Notes: generated from the sequence alone by a model not told the origin. 34,998 bases of DNA from an uncultured Clostridiaceae bacterium (GCA_946185495.1 CAMHJT010000011.1:1-34998), one strand, 5' to 3'; counted from the stretch's first letter, positions 18,434-28,200 are shown. Made by a program: numbers and translations.

Positions 18434-19672
18434 CTATGAACGGTAGTCTCCATTGATCCTTACATAATCATAAGTCAGGTCACAGCCCCACGCCTTTGCT
18501 GTTTTTTCACCCTGATGAAGGCTGATATTTACAAAAATCTCATCCTTTGCCAAAACCTCCTTCGCAAACTCCTCCGAAAACGGAATTCCGGATCCATTCC
18601 TGCACACGGGCAGGACTCCGGCTTCCGACGCGAGATCAACGTCAACCCGGGTGATATCAAACTCAGCCTCCGCATAGCCGACCGCGCAGAGGATCCGTCC
18701 CCAGTTGGCGTCCTCCCCAAATATAGCGCATTTAAACAATGGCGACCGCACCACGCTTTTCGCCACGATAATCGCTGTGTCCAGATCCTTTGCCTCTGAC
18801 ACCCGGCACTCAATCAGCTTGGTAGCGCCCTCCCCATCCTTGGCAAGCATCCTGGTCAAATTCATCATTACAATATACAGAGCCTGGCGAAATACATCAT
18901 ATGTGCCATCCTCTTCAGACACCTCCTGCCCGCCAGCCACGCCGTTTGCCATCACGCAGACCATATCATTGGTCGAAGTATCTCCGTCTATGCTCAGGCA
19001 GTTATAGGTGATCTTCGTCACCTCCTGAAGTGCTTTTTGAAGCAGGATGGAGGAAATCGCCGCATCTGTCGTAATAAAATTCAGCGTCGTGGCCATGTTG
19101 GGGTGGATCATTCCGCTACCCTTCGCCATTCCTCCCAGCGTACATTTTGTTCCGCCAAGATCAAAAGAAACCGCCGCCTCCTTCGGAACCGTATCCGTAG
19201 TCATAATCGCGTTGACAGCCGCCGCATTTCCCTCATAAGACAAGCCCTGTACCAGTTCCCCGATATGATCCTCGATGGGTTCTATCGGAAGGATCTGGCC
19301 GATCACCCCTGTAGAGGCAACCACCACCTCATCCTTTTCAATTCCCAGCGCCTCCGCCGTAAGCTCTGCCATCCGCTCCGCCTTTTTCTCGCCATCCGCG
19401 TTGCAGGTATTGGCGTTCTTTGAATTGGCGATCACCGCCCTCGACATACCGCCTGTCGCTTCCAGATGTCTGCGCGTCACGGTAATCGGAGCGCCTTTCA
19501 CCTTATTCGTAGTATATACCGCCGCTGTCTGGCAGGCAGTGTCGCTTACCAAAAGCGCAAGATCATTCTTGTTTTTATCCGGATTCAATCCGCAGTTTAA
19601 TCCGTTTGCCCGGAACCCCTTTGCCGCGCAGACGCCTCCCTCAACATATTCATATCCCTCAAATTTTTCCAT
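18434..19672 (-). CDS. argJ: Bifunctional ornithine acetyltransferase / N-acetylglutamate synthase
   Basis: ArgJ transfers acetyl groups from N-acetylornithine to glutamate in the cyclic arginine pathway; bifunctional forms also use acetyl-CoA. The 412-residue length is typical. The region KGSGMIHPNMATTLNFI, with the Thr after MA at the self-cleavage site that yields the alpha and beta chains, is intact. The oxyanion-hole TG pair is seen in VVASTGVIGQI. AGGAGG lies 6 bases before the ATG. Unusually for the pathway, no argC, argB or argD is beside it: DUF389 is upstream and pepD downstream. Whether it is mono- or bifunctional cannot be told here. Confidence 0.94.
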   Translation of the reverse strand: MEKFEGYEYVEGGVCAAKGFRANGLNCGLNPDKNKNDLALLVSDTACQTAAVYTTNKVKGAPITVTRRHLEATGGMSRAVIANSKNANTCNADGEKKAERMAELTAEALGIEKDEVVVASTGVIGQILPIEPIEDHIGELVQGLSYEGNAAAVNAIMTTDTVPKEAAVSFDLGGTKCTLGGMAKGSGMIHPNMATTLNFITTDAAISSILLQKALQEVTKITYNCLSIDGDTSTNDMVCVMANGVAGGQEVSEEDGTYDVFRQALYIVMMNLTRMLAKDGEGATKLIECRVSEAKDLDTAIIVAKSVVRSPLFKCAIFGEDANWGRILCAVGYAEAEFDITRVDVDLASEAGVLPVCRNGSGIPFSEEFAKEVLAKDEIFVNISLHQGEKTAKAWGCDLTYDYVRINGDYRS

Positions 19673-19687
19673 CCTTATCCTCCTGTT

Positions 19688-19734
19688 CTGATTCCTGACT
19701 ATCTTGATTCCCGTATCTCCTGATTCCTGACTAT
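19688..19734. repeat. Pair of 15-base direct repeats
   Basis: CTGATTCCTGACTAT occurs at 19688-19702 and again at 19720-19734, with a partial third copy (TTGATTCCCGTA) between them. It lies in the short gap between argJ and the DUF389 gene. It may be a remnant of local duplication; no function is evident. Confidence 0.6.
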
Positions 19735-19771
19735 TTCCAGCAGAACTCCCCCTGCATATTCAAAAAGCCTG

Positions 19772-21508
19772 TCACTGATCTCTCCCGACGCTATTTTCAG
19801 GCTTCGCGCCCTCTGCCTCCCCTTCATGTTCCGGCTCTGCATCCTGTGTCCGACTGCTTTCTGCCTCTTCAGAAGAAACCTGCCCATCAGCCTCCTGCTC
19901 TTCATTCCGTCCCTTTTTTCCCTGCTTCGGCGGCTCGCCTTCATACATGGTGTCTCCGACCTGCTGGACCGCAACCACTTCTTCAACCTCCAGGCGCTTC
20001 TCCAGCCAGGCCTTCGCTCTCTGCATCTCCTCCGCTGAAATGGCCGTTTCCATCTGAAGCACCACCACCAGCTTTTCCCTTTCCCTTCCACTCAGATAAC
20101 CGGCATACACCGCAGTGACAGATGGATAGAGTACCCGCAGCTCATCCTCGATCCCGGCCACGTCCAAATCCTTCTCCTTGTAGGCGGAAAGCTCAGACGC
20201 AACCGCCAGAAGCTCTGCCTGCAGGGCCTGATAATCCTCTTCATTCTCCGCCGTGAGCAGGCTCGTCTGCTTATTCACATAAGCCTCCAGCTCATCCGTT
20301 GTCACCCCTGCCCGCACCTTGGTCTGATGCACCTTGAGCTTCAGACTGTCAATGTGGTAGTTCTTCATCGCCTTCTTCAGGTCTTTGATCTCCTCATCAC
20401 TCAGCGTGTTTCCGATCACAGCTACATTGAGCTCCTTGCTCTTATCATCCACACTGTACTTTACAACCTGCGTATTGTCAAACTGGAACTCCTTTTCCAT
20501 ATAGCTGACCACATTGTTTTCAAATACTGTCTTTTTCGCTATATCAGCGGCAAAATATACAGACGGAACGATAGCCACCACCGCAATCATGATCAAACGC
20601 ATGTGAATCTGCTTCTTTGTCTCCGGATTTGCCTTGTTCTTTGACGGCAGCCTGAGAAACACCGTGATCAGCATGGTAGAGATCGCGATAAACACACCGT
20701 TGATCGTAAACAGGTACATCGCGCCCGCGAAATATCTCCAGTTTCCAACCGCCAATCCGTATCCAGCCGTACATAACGGCGGCATCAGCGCGGTCGCGAT
20801 CGCCACGCCCGGAATGATGTTGGATTTTTCCTTTCTCGTCGTCCCGATCATGCCGGCCAGTCCGCCGCTGATCGCGATGATCACGTCCCACACTGCCGGA
20901 CTCGTTCTGGCCAGCAGCTCCGATCCCGCTGTCTTGATCGGCGTCAGGGCAAAATATGCCGTCGACGTCGCAAGCGCCACCACCACCTCAAAGAGCAGGA
21001 TCGTTGCGGAACGCTTCAGCAGATCCATATCATGGATCGCAACTGCAAAGCCCATTCCCATGATCGCGCCCATAAGCGGGGAAACCAGCATCGCACCGAT
21101 AATGACTGCGGTGGAATTCATGTTAAGTCCCACCGACGCGATAAAAATGGCGAGGATCAGAATGCACATATTTGTTCCGCGAAGAACTACTCCGGACTCA
21201 ATCCGGTCCGCGATCTCCTCATAGGACGCCTGATCAGAATTCAGATTGAACGCAGCGTGAAACAGCCTCTTAAAGCTGTATGGATTCCTTCTGACCGCCT
21301 TAATCTCCCTCGCTTCCGGCTGCCTGCGCATGTTTTCCTCCCCGACCGTCAGCTTCTGTCCATCCTGTGTTTTATTCGCAGCCGGCGCCTCCTGTTCACC
21401 CGGCGGCTTCTGTGAAGCTCCATGCCTCTCACCTGCTATCCGTAAAGGCTTGCCTGTATTCTCCCTCTCCGGGTTTCTTCCATTATTCCCGGCTGTTTTT
21501 TTCTTCAC
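19772..21508 (-). CDS. DUF389 family membrane protein (TIGR00341-like) with acidic C-terminal tail
   Basis: The core after about residue 100 has six or so hydrophobic segments, including MCILILAIFIASVGLNMNST, VIIGAMLVSPLMGAIMGMG and GVAIATALMPPLCTAGYGLA, which I recognise as the DUF389 core. Its function is unknown. A soluble domain (about 360-520) follows and contains a likely coiled stretch. The last 60 residues are low-complexity and acidic, rich in Glu, Gln, Ser and Lys. The N-terminal 80 residues are polar and low-complexity. The longest frame starts at an ATG at 21550 without a ribosome site. The GTG at 21508 is preceded by AGGGGG at 9 bases, and I use it (578 residues). The start is uncertain. 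Confidence 0.85.
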   Translation of the reverse strand: MKKKTAGNNGRNPERENTGKPLRIAGERHGASQKPPGEQEAPAANKTQDGQKLTVGEENMRRQPEAREIKAVRRNPYSFKRLFHAAFNLNSDQASYEEIADRIESGVVLRGTNMCILILAIFIASVGLNMNSTAVIIGAMLVSPLMGAIMGMGFAVAIHDMDLLKRSATILLFEVVVALATSTAYFALTPIKTAGSELLARTSPAVWDVIIAISGGLAGMIGTTRKEKSNIIPGVAIATALMPPLCTAGYGLAVGNWRYFAGAMYLFTINGVFIAISTMLITVFLRLPSKNKANPETKKQIHMRLIMIAVVAIVPSVYFAADIAKKTVFENNVVSYMEKEFQFDNTQVVKYSVDDKSKELNVAVIGNTLSDEEIKDLKKAMKNYHIDSLKLKVHQTKVRAGVTTDELEAYVNKQTSLLTAENEEDYQALQAELLAVASELSAYKEKDLDVAGIEDELRVLYPSVTAVYAGYLSGREREKLVVVLQMETAISAEEMQRAKAWLEKRLEVEEVVAVQQVGDTMYEGEPPKQGKKGRNEEQEADGQVSSEEAESSRTQDAEPEHEGEAEGAKPENSVGRDQ

Positions 21509-21591
21509 AATACATTCCCCCTGTTTCCTCTTGACATACCTGCCAGCCATTATTTACAATAAAGCTGTTAAGCCATTCCCGACATTCCCCG

Positions 21592-21713
21592 CGGCAAGGC
21601 GGCTTGCCGGACTGTGCTGTTCCGGAACAAAGCCAGAACAAACCGTAACTGTTCAGCAGATACCAAACAGTTACGCAGCGGGTGAAGCTTTCGCATCCCG
21701 ATTCACCCGCTGC
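21592..21713. repeat. Cluster of four palindromes (REP-like element or structured RNA)
   Basis: Four inverted repeats lie in a row: CGGCAAG/CTTGCCG (21592-21609), CCGGA/TCCGG (about 21607-21625), CGTAACTGTT/AACAGTTACG (21644-21675, perfect 10 bp) and GCAGCGGGTGAA/TTCACCCGCTGC (21675-21713, perfect 12 bp). They occupy the gap between the divergent DUF389 and DUF4250 genes. No T-run follows the strong stems, so a plain terminator is unlikely. The layout resembles intergenic palindromic repeats; that comparison is from memory. Confidence 0.6.
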
Positions 21714-21827
21714 ACGACATAATATACTGTTTGGGCACAGTCTGCGCAATAAATGTACACACCTGCCGAGTAGTTACAACAAACCAACACATATAACATC
21801 ATAGAACAAAAAAGGAGATTTTTCAAT

Positions 21828-22013
21828 ATGTCAAATGCAAATATTCCCAAGGATCCAATGATCTTGTTGAGCCTGATCAACACAAAACTGCGGGATGAGT
21901 ACTCATCCCTCGAAGAACTGTGCAGTGCGCTCCCGATTTCAGAGGAGGAGCTGCGCAGCCGGCTGGATGCCATCGGATACAGCTACGAGCCATCTGTCAA
22001 CCGTTTTGTATAA
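21828..22013 (+). CDS. DUF4250 domain protein, 61 residues
   Basis: A small acidic protein of 61 residues (IPKDPMILLSLINTKLRD, then SLEELCSALPISEEEL) that I recognise as DUF4250, a short family of unknown function common in Lachnospiraceae and relatives. The pattern of a helix followed by EELCxxL and SEEEL helices is compatible with a small helix-turn-helix-like fold, but binding to DNA is only a possibility. A clear AAAGGAG precedes the ATG. It is the only small plus-strand gene I can support among the minus-strand genes and has its own terminator just behind it. It is divergent from the DUF389 gene and convergent with the third amylase. Confidence 0.88.
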   Translation: MSNANIPKDPMILLSLINTKLRDEYSSLEELCSALPISEEELRSRLDAIGYSYEPSVNRFV

Positions 22014-22019
22014 CGTACG

Positions 22020-22047
22020 AAAAACCGGACATTTCTGTCCGGTTTTT
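22020..22047. terminator. Bidirectional terminator between DUF4250 and the third amylase
   Basis: AAAAACCGGACA (22020-22031), loop TTTC, TGTCCGGTTTTT (22036-22047): a perfect 12-bp stem whose A and T ends supply a U-run in both directions. It serves the converging DUF4250 gene (stop at 22013) and amylase (stop at 22060). Confidence 0.94.
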
Positions 22048-22059
22048 CTGATCGTTCTA

Positions 22060-25000
22060 TTACTTCTTGATCTTCGCTTTCTTGCTGACGCCCTTTGCTT
22101 TCAGCATTGTCTTATAAGCGCCGAGCTTGCTCTTCGGAACCTTGATGGTCGCCTTCGTGTAGATTCCCTTGAAGGCCTTGCCGCCAACATTCTTCTTGGT
22201 AAGCCTTGTCGTCTTAATCGTGATCTTTTTCAGCTTCTTGCAGTTAAAGAACGCTTTGCTGCCAATCTTCTTCACCTTGCCGGGGATCGTGATGGATGTC
22301 AGCTTCGTACATCCCGCGAACGCCTCAGCGCCAATGGATTCCAGATTGCCATTCAGGGTAACTTTTTTCAGCTTCTTACAGTCGTTGAACGCGTTGCTGC
22401 CGATGGCGGTCACATTCGAACCGATGGTCACTGTCTGCAGATTCTCGCTTCCAGCGAATGCATCGTCCGCAACCGCTGTCACACGGTAAGACTTGCCGCT
22501 GATCGTTACCTCTGCGGGTACGCTTACCGCGGAAGCAGTATCATCCGCGCTCAGCGCATACTCAACCGTCGCCGCACCGGTCACCTTGTAGAAGCCCTTG
22601 CCCGTGCTGTCCTCCTTGGTATCTCCCACCTGGACAGGAGCCTCCGTTGCCGGTGTCTGCTGCTTCGGCTGCTCTGTCGTCGATGTCTGCTGCTGTACCT
22701 CAGCATAGGTGTAAACCACCTCGATCGTGCCAGCCGCAAACTGTCCCACCGCATTAGAAGGCTTGGTCAGAAGCTGGTAGCTCTTTCCTCCCCAGGTTAT
22801 GGTCTGGGACGCGTTGGTGTTATACGCCGCACCGACTGTGCCTGTCAATGTCTGCGCCTGGGCAATCTCTACACCCGTCTGGTTTCTGAATCTCGCTATT
22901 ACAGTTCCTGTCGCGGCAGCAGACTCCTTATCCGCATACACATAGGTCACAACGATCGTCTGCGCTGTAAAGGTTCCGATCGGAGATCCCTGTGTCGTCT
23001 TCAGATTATAAGTTTTGCCTCCCACTGTAATAGTCGGAACCGCTGTGGCGGTATATGTAGTGCCAACCGTTCCTGTCAATGTCTTGGACTGCGCAAGTTC
23101 CTGGCCTGCCTCATTCACATAACAGATCTGGACTGTTCCCGTTGTCTGTCCGGGGTTCGTTCCGGGATCTGTTCCGGGATCTGTTCCGGGATCTGTTCCG
23201 GGATTTGTTGCCTGCTGTGCCGAAGTATAAATGTAAATTACAAAGATATCCGCAACCGTATATTTGCCGGAAGCATTCCTCGGCTTTGCCTTCAGCAGAT
23301 AGGTGCCGGACTGTCCGACAATCGCCGGAACCGCATTGGTTGTGTAATCCTCTCCAACCGTGCCGGTAATCATCTGGGAATCAGCAATCTCCTCACCGTT
23401 CTCGTTTACATATTTTACAAATACATTACCAATGTTTTCTGCCTTCTGAACCGTTGACTTATATACACAGATAACCGTAATCTGGCTGGCTGTGTAACGT
23501 CCGGCAGCGTTATCCGGTACATTTTTGAGCTGATATACCTGCTCATTCGCAATGATGATCGGCGAAACCTCCACATTGTAGGCGTCCCCTATCGCTCCCT
23601 CCAGTGTAAGCGGAGCTGAAAGCTCTTTTCCATTCTCATCTACATAGGAAACGGAAACCCTGCCCTTTTGTACCGGCTGCGCGGATACCTCATATACATA
23701 GGTCACCACAATATCCGCAGACATATACTTGCCTTCCGCGTTGCCCGGATTCTGGCTCAATACATAAGTCTTATTTCCGATCGTCAGGGAGGAAACCATA
23801 TCCGTCTTGTAAGCGGTTCCCACTGTTCCCGTCATCACTCTCGACTGAATGATCTCCTTGCCTGTGGTATCCACATACTTGATGATCACCCTGCCGTTTT
23901 CTGCCGCAGCGGATTCAGCCTTGTAAACATATACCACCTCGGTCTCCCCCAAGGTGTAAGTTCCATTGGCGTTGGACGGCGTCGTTAACAGCTTGTAGAC
24001 CTTGTCTCCAATCGTAATCGTATTGTCCGCTGCCGAGGTATAGTTTTCTCCAACCCTGCCCTGCATGCTGATCCGATCCTTGAGATCAATACCCGTCTCA
24101 TCCGTGAAACGGATCACAACCTTTCCAAGCTCAATCTTTTCTGCTGTCTCCTCATACACGAATACAACCGTAGTATCCTGCTCCGCATAGGATCCCGCCG
24201 CTATACCCGGAGTTGTCTTTAACTGATAGGTCTTGCCATTATAATTCAGCAGGGCTGAAGCTGTGATCTGATAGGTCTCACCAACTTTTCCTGTCCTGCG
24301 CTCGGTATCCGCAATCTCCACACCAGTTGTATCCACATACTTCACAACTACAGTTCCCTGTTTTCCAGGTGCCGGTGTATCCTTCACCTCGCTGTACATA
24401 TAAATGACAACGATATCAGATTCCGTAAAGCTTCCTGCCGCATTCTTAGGTGAAACGGCAAGCTGGTAGTTTTTGCCATTTGCTGAGATGGTTGCCGGAG
24501 CCGTCGTTGTGTATGCCTCTCCAACATTGCCCGCCTGTACCTGCTGTTCCGCAAGCTCATTGCCTGCCATGTCAATAAACTTCACCGCAACAGAGCCCGT
24601 TTTCTTGTCATCCGAATTCTGAATCGCCTCATATACAAATGTATATTCCACTGCCTGCTTGCTATAGGTTCCGGTAGCCGCCTTCTGGTCTGCCCGGATC
24701 TGGTAAGTAACATTTCCTGCTTTGATGGTCTTCTCCACCGTAACAGTATAATCGTCGCCAATTACGCCGGTCACGGTTTTGGAATCCTTGATCGAATTGC
24801 CATCCGCATCCACATACTTCACAACATAGCTGCCCTGTCCTTCCGGCGTCTCTTCCAGCTTGTACTTAAATACAACATTGTCGCCGTCATTTTCGGTAAA
24901 GGTTCCCTTTACAGGGCTGGCGCTCGAAAGCTTATAAGTCTTCTGATTATAGATGATGGTATCCTCTGCGGCAATTTCATAATCAGTTCCAACAACGCCG

Positions 25001-28000
25001 GACTTGGAGCCCTTCGGGGCGATCTCCTCATTAGCCTCATTGACATACATGATCATAACACTGCCTGTTTTAACCGGATCCGTGGAAAGCTCATATTCAA
25101 ATGTAACCGTGATATCCTTTTCTGTATATTTGCCGGTTGCGGAACCTTGTCCACTCTTTAACAGATATACCTTATCTCCCACAGTGATCGTGCTCTCGCC
25201 CGCGATATCATAAGCGGTTCCAACCTTGCCTGTCTTGGTCACGCTCTTGGCAATCTCCTTGCCCTCCGCGTCCACATATTTTACAATGACCTTGCCGTCC
25301 TTCTCAACAACCTCACCGCCGGAGGAATATCCGTAGACAACAGTTGTCTGTGTTGCTGCAAATTTTCCCTTCGCGTTAGCCGGTGTCGTTTTAAGCTCAT
25401 AGCCATCCATCTCAGCCGGATATGTCTGGTAAGCGTCTCCCTCCAGACCGACACGGTAGATAGATTTAAGAACCTTCTCCGTTGCCTCGTCCACGTAGTT
25501 GACAGTTACCTTGCAGGGATCGCCTGACGCGATCACAACCTCCTTAAAGGTTCCATCCGACGCGCCCTTAACCAGCTCCACAGATCCGCTGATATCCTCC
25601 GGATCCTTCATATTCGGCGTACTTCTCCAGCTCTGATCCGCAGTGAAAATGATTGCCTTTACCTTGGTGGTAATGGAATCATTGCTGTAAACATAATAAT
25701 CTCCGTCTGCCTTCATGACCTCGCCCGGCCATGCACCGGTATAAGCTGCCGCTGCCTGATGCGTGCTGTCATAAACATATATCTGTGGCGCAGCGGTAAA
25801 GTCAGATTTCTTCACCCTGATAAACAGGCCCGCGCTTGCCACTCCGACCTGCGGCTCATCCGATCTTGTATAGGTATAGGTCGCGGTCACATCCTCGCCC
25901 GGATGATCGGACTCTGCAGTTCCCTTGCCCTTGACATTGATCGTTGTCTTCTCCTTGTACGCGGTGTCACCGCCAAAGGTAATCTCTACGGAATCCGTAA
26001 ATGACTTCTCAGCGCCGCCGTTTACCTGATAAACGGTATCTGTCATATTCTGCGCAGTCACCTTCACGGTAATCTGGTCATCCGTATATACGCCGCCCGG
26101 CGCGCTTCCCTTGGAAACTCCGGCTGCGAACTTCGCCTTAGCCGTCTGGTTTCCGCCGCCATCCTTCGGCTCGGCAAGCAGGATCACGCCCTTTGCGTCA
26201 CATGTAACATTCACCTGGCCGCCTGCTACCGTATACTCCTCACCGGAATACTCATCCACAAGGGTGGTGCCATCCTCAAATACGCCCGTCACGCTGACAT
26301 CATAACTGCCCGCTTTCCTCGGAAGGGAAACTACCACCTTGTCCTCGTAATCGGTCACTTTTTCCTTGCCAACTGTCGCTTTGCCCGTATAGGTTCTGCT
26401 GAAGGTATAAGGTGACGCTGAAAGCTTTGTATGCTGTCCCGCGCCCACTGCGATATGGTTTCTTCTGAAACGCCCTACCTTCTGCCATACTGTCAGGCGG
26501 TCAGTATCCATGCTGTCCCAGTTCATCTGGGAACGAACCGCCTGGTCGGACGGCGCGTTATACTTCGGCCTGCCTGACTCGTCTCCATAATAAGTCTGTA
26601 CGCCGCCCGGCAGCAAAAGAAGTGAAAGACCGGACTGTCCGCCGTCTCCCACTGTCGTCTGGGAACCTCCAGCCGTATCATGGGAAGAAATATAGCTTAA
26701 TACATTGAAGCTCGGATCACTGTTGATCTGGCTGGCATAACCAGAATAAGTTCCATCCAGGGACTCAGGCGCCTTGCTGGCATTCCCCTGGAAGTCAAAG
26801 TTAATCATGGAATCAAACGCACCAGTTGTAAAATACTGATCCTTTCCAACGCCATGTCCCCAGTGCTCTCCTGTCATCCAGAAGTCATCTGTCCACTGTG
26901 CGCCCGGCTTGTCCGGATGAGCCTGTCTCCACTCCTTCAGTGCGCCCTTGCAGGCGTCATGAAGCTTCTTCCACTCCGAAACCTCCACATGCTTGGCTGT
27001 ATCGCAGCGGAAGCCGTCCACGCCGTACTTGCGCACCCACTCGCTGAGCCATGCCGAGATATAGCCAGTCACGCTGGGGCTTAAGCCCGCCGCCTGCAGG
27101 GAGGCGTTGGTCATCGCAACCTTCTCGTTATAGTTTCCTTCCTTTGTCCACTTCGCCTTCAGGATACCGGGAATGCCGGGATCACTGGTGGTCTCGGTCT
27201 TGAAATCCGGAAGGCCGTCCAGGCACTTCATGGTATCTCCACCTTCACTCTCGCTTCCCTCATAACCGCCAAGACGGGATCCGATCGCACGGATCCAGCT
27301 AGGTCCCCACCAGTTGGTCACCCAGTCACCGGAGGGATCCATCATTCCTGAAGAACCATTCTTCTCAGCCTCGCCTGTATAGTCATTAAACCAGCTATAC
27401 TGCGTCTCACTCCAGTTAAAATAGATGTCTTCCCAATTGGAAGCCAGCCTGCCAAATCCATACTCATTCGCGGTATAAGCATCCGCGTATCCGGCATGGT
27501 TCATAACGATATCGAATACGACACGGATACCATGCTCATGCGCTGTATCGATAAATTCCTCCAGATCCTTCTCCGTACCCATGTTGCCGTCCACATTGGT
27601 GTAATCCAGCACATAGTAGCCATGGTACGCGTAGTGCTTGAATCCCTGGCTGCAGAGCGCTCCATGAATCTGCTCATACGGAGCCGTGATCCAGATCGCG
27701 TTGGTACCCAGCGCGTCAAAGTATCCATCATTGATCTTATTCGTCAGTCCCTTCAGGTCACCGCCGTGAAAGGTACCGATCCTTGTCTGATAGCTCGCGG
27801 CGTCCTTCTCATTTACAGATCTGCCGTAAGCATGGTCATTGGTGGTATCGCCATTCTCAAAACGGTCCGTCAGAACAAAGTACATGTTCACGTTGTCCCA
27901 GGAAAACGGCGTATCCACATTCGCAGCGAACTGTTTGTCCGGGTCATAGCTTACGCGCTTCGAAGCCAGCATCTCATCCACCAGCTCCTCGCTCTCCGCG

Positions 28001-28200
28001 TTCATGGAAATCGCCCCGGAATCATCCATGGTAAACTTCATGACATTGCCACCCTCTATGGCAGAGCCACTCCCATTACTGCTCTCAGCCTGCTGCGCCT
28101 GCTCCGCATTCACCTGCAGGGAAGATACACCCGCTCCAGGCAGTGCCATAGCCAGTGCCAGACCCAACGACAAAATTTGTTTTCCTCGTTTTCGTCTCAT
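22060..28200 (-). CDS. Secreted MalS-like alpha-amylase with CBM26-like module, twelve MucBP-like repeats and LRR_5 tail
   Basis: 2046 residues; AGGAGG precedes the ATG at 28200. A signal peptide (MRRKRGKQILSLGLALAMAL) is followed by the GH13 domain (about 95-680) with D400 in GFRCDTAKHV, E445 in MTGEHWGHG and D508 in SSHDTA, plus ITAPYEQIHG and VVFDIVMNHAGYA. This pattern matches E. coli MalS (GH13_19) rather than the AmyE type of the first two amylases. Then come an Ig-like domain (691-777), a CBM26-like module (786-882), twelve MucBP-like repeats of about 75 residues (889-1837; each has a VKYVD-type strand, a TGxVG turn and a YxY end), with an NPGTDPG linker between repeats 10 and 11, a Thr-Gln linker and a basic LRR_5 tail (1870-2046). 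It probably acts outside the cell on starch or maltooligosaccharides. No known anchor signal is seen. Confidence 0.95.
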   Translation of the reverse strand: MRRKRGKQILSLGLALAMALPGAGVSSLQVNAEQAQQAESSNGSGSAIEGGNVMKFTMDDSGAISMNAESEELVDEMLASKRVSYDPDKQFAANVDTPFSWDNVNMYFVLTDRFENGDTTNDHAYGRSVNEKDAASYQTRIGTFHGGDLKGLTNKINDGYFDALGTNAIWITAPYEQIHGALCSQGFKHYAYHGYYVLDYTNVDGNMGTEKDLEEFIDTAHEHGIRVVFDIVMNHAGYADAYTANEYGFGRLASNWEDIYFNWSETQYSWFNDYTGEAEKNGSSGMMDPSGDWVTNWWGPSWIRAIGSRLGGYEGSESEGGDTMKCLDGLPDFKTETTSDPGIPGILKAKWTKEGNYNEKVAMTNASLQAAGLSPSVTGYISAWLSEWVRKYGVDGFRCDTAKHVEVSEWKKLHDACKGALKEWRQAHPDKPGAQWTDDFWMTGEHWGHGVGKDQYFTTGAFDSMINFDFQGNASKAPESLDGTYSGYASQINSDPSFNVLSYISSHDTAGGSQTTVGDGGQSGLSLLLLPGGVQTYYGDESGRPKYNAPSDQAVRSQMNWDSMDTDRLTVWQKVGRFRRNHIAVGAGQHTKLSASPYTFSRTYTGKATVGKEKVTDYEDKVVVSLPRKAGSYDVSVTGVFEDGTTLVDEYSGEEYTVAGGQVNVTCDAKGVILLAEPKDGGGNQTAKAKFAAGVSKGSAPGGVYTDDQITVKVTAQNMTDTVYQVNGGAEKSFTDSVEITFGGDTAYKEKTTINVKGKGTAESDHPGEDVTATYTYTRSDEPQVGVASAGLFIRVKKSDFTAAPQIYVYDSTHQAAAAYTGAWPGEVMKADGDYYVYSNDSITTKVKAIIFTADQSWRSTPNMKDPEDISGSVELVKGASDGTFKEVVIASGDPCKVTVNYVDEATEKVLKSIYRVGLEGDAYQTYPAEMDGYELKTTPANAKGKFAATQTTVVYGYSSGGEVVEKDGKVIVKYVDAEGKEIAKSVTKTGKVGTAYDIAGESTITVGDKVYLLKSGQGSATGKYTEKDITVTFEYELSTDPVKTGSVMIMYVNEANEEIAPKGSKSGVVGTDYEIAAEDTIIYNQKTYKLSSASPVKGTFTENDGDNVVFKYKLEETPEGQGSYVVKYVDADGNSIKDSKTVTGVIGDDYTVTVEKTIKAGNVTYQIRADQKAATGTYSKQAVEYTFVYEAIQNSDDKKTGSVAVKFIDMAGNELAEQQVQAGNVGEAYTTTAPATISANGKNYQLAVSPKNAAGSFTESDIVVIYMYSEVKDTPAPGKQGTVVVKYVDTTGVEIADTERRTGKVGETYQITASALLNYNGKTYQLKTTPGIAAGSYAEQDTTVVFVYEETAEKIELGKVVIRFTDETGIDLKDRISMQGRVGENYTSAADNTITIGDKVYKLLTTPSNANGTYTLGETEVVYVYKAESAAAENGRVIIKYVDTTGKEIIQSRVMTGTVGTAYKTDMVSSLTIGNKTYVLSQNPGNAEGKYMSADIVVTYVYEVSAQPVQKGRVSVSYVDENGKELSAPLTLEGAIGDAYNVEVSPIIIANEQVYQLKNVPDNAAGRYTASQITVICVYKSTVQKAENIGNVFVKYVNENGEEIADSQMITGTVGEDYTTNAVPAIVGQSGTYLLKAKPRNASGKYTVADIFVIYIYTSAQQATNPGTDPGTDPGTDPGTNPGQTTGTVQICYVNEAGQELAQSKTLTGTVGTTYTATAVPTITVGGKTYNLKTTQGSPIGTFTAQTIVVTYVYADKESAAATGTVIARFRNQTGVEIAQAQTLTGTVGAAYNTNASQTITWGGKSYQLLTKPSNAVGQFAAGTIEVVYTYAEVQQQTSTTEQPKQQTPATEAPVQVGDTKEDSTGKGFYKVTGAATVEYALSADDTASAVSVPAEVTISGKSYRVTAVADDAFAGSENLQTVTIGSNVTAIGSNAFNDCKKLKKVTLNGNLESIGAEAFAGCTKLTSITIPGKVKKIGSKAFFNCKKLKKITIKTTRLTKKNVGGKAFKGIYTKATIKVPKSKLGAYKTMLKAKGVSKKAKIKK
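23151..23210 (-). repeat. Tandem 12-base repeat encoding a GTDPGTDPG linker
   Basis: About five copies of a 12-base unit (plus strand GGATCTGTTCCG) encode a short NPGTDPG linker between MucBP-like repeats 10 and 11 of the third amylase, where the otherwise regular repeat array is interrupted. Confidence 0.9.

Noticed and set aside
21895-23457. 520-codon plus-strand frame overlapping the end of the third amylase
   Set aside because: It starts inside the DUF4250 gene in another frame, runs through the bidirectional terminator and is antisense to the LRR and MucBP-like repeats.
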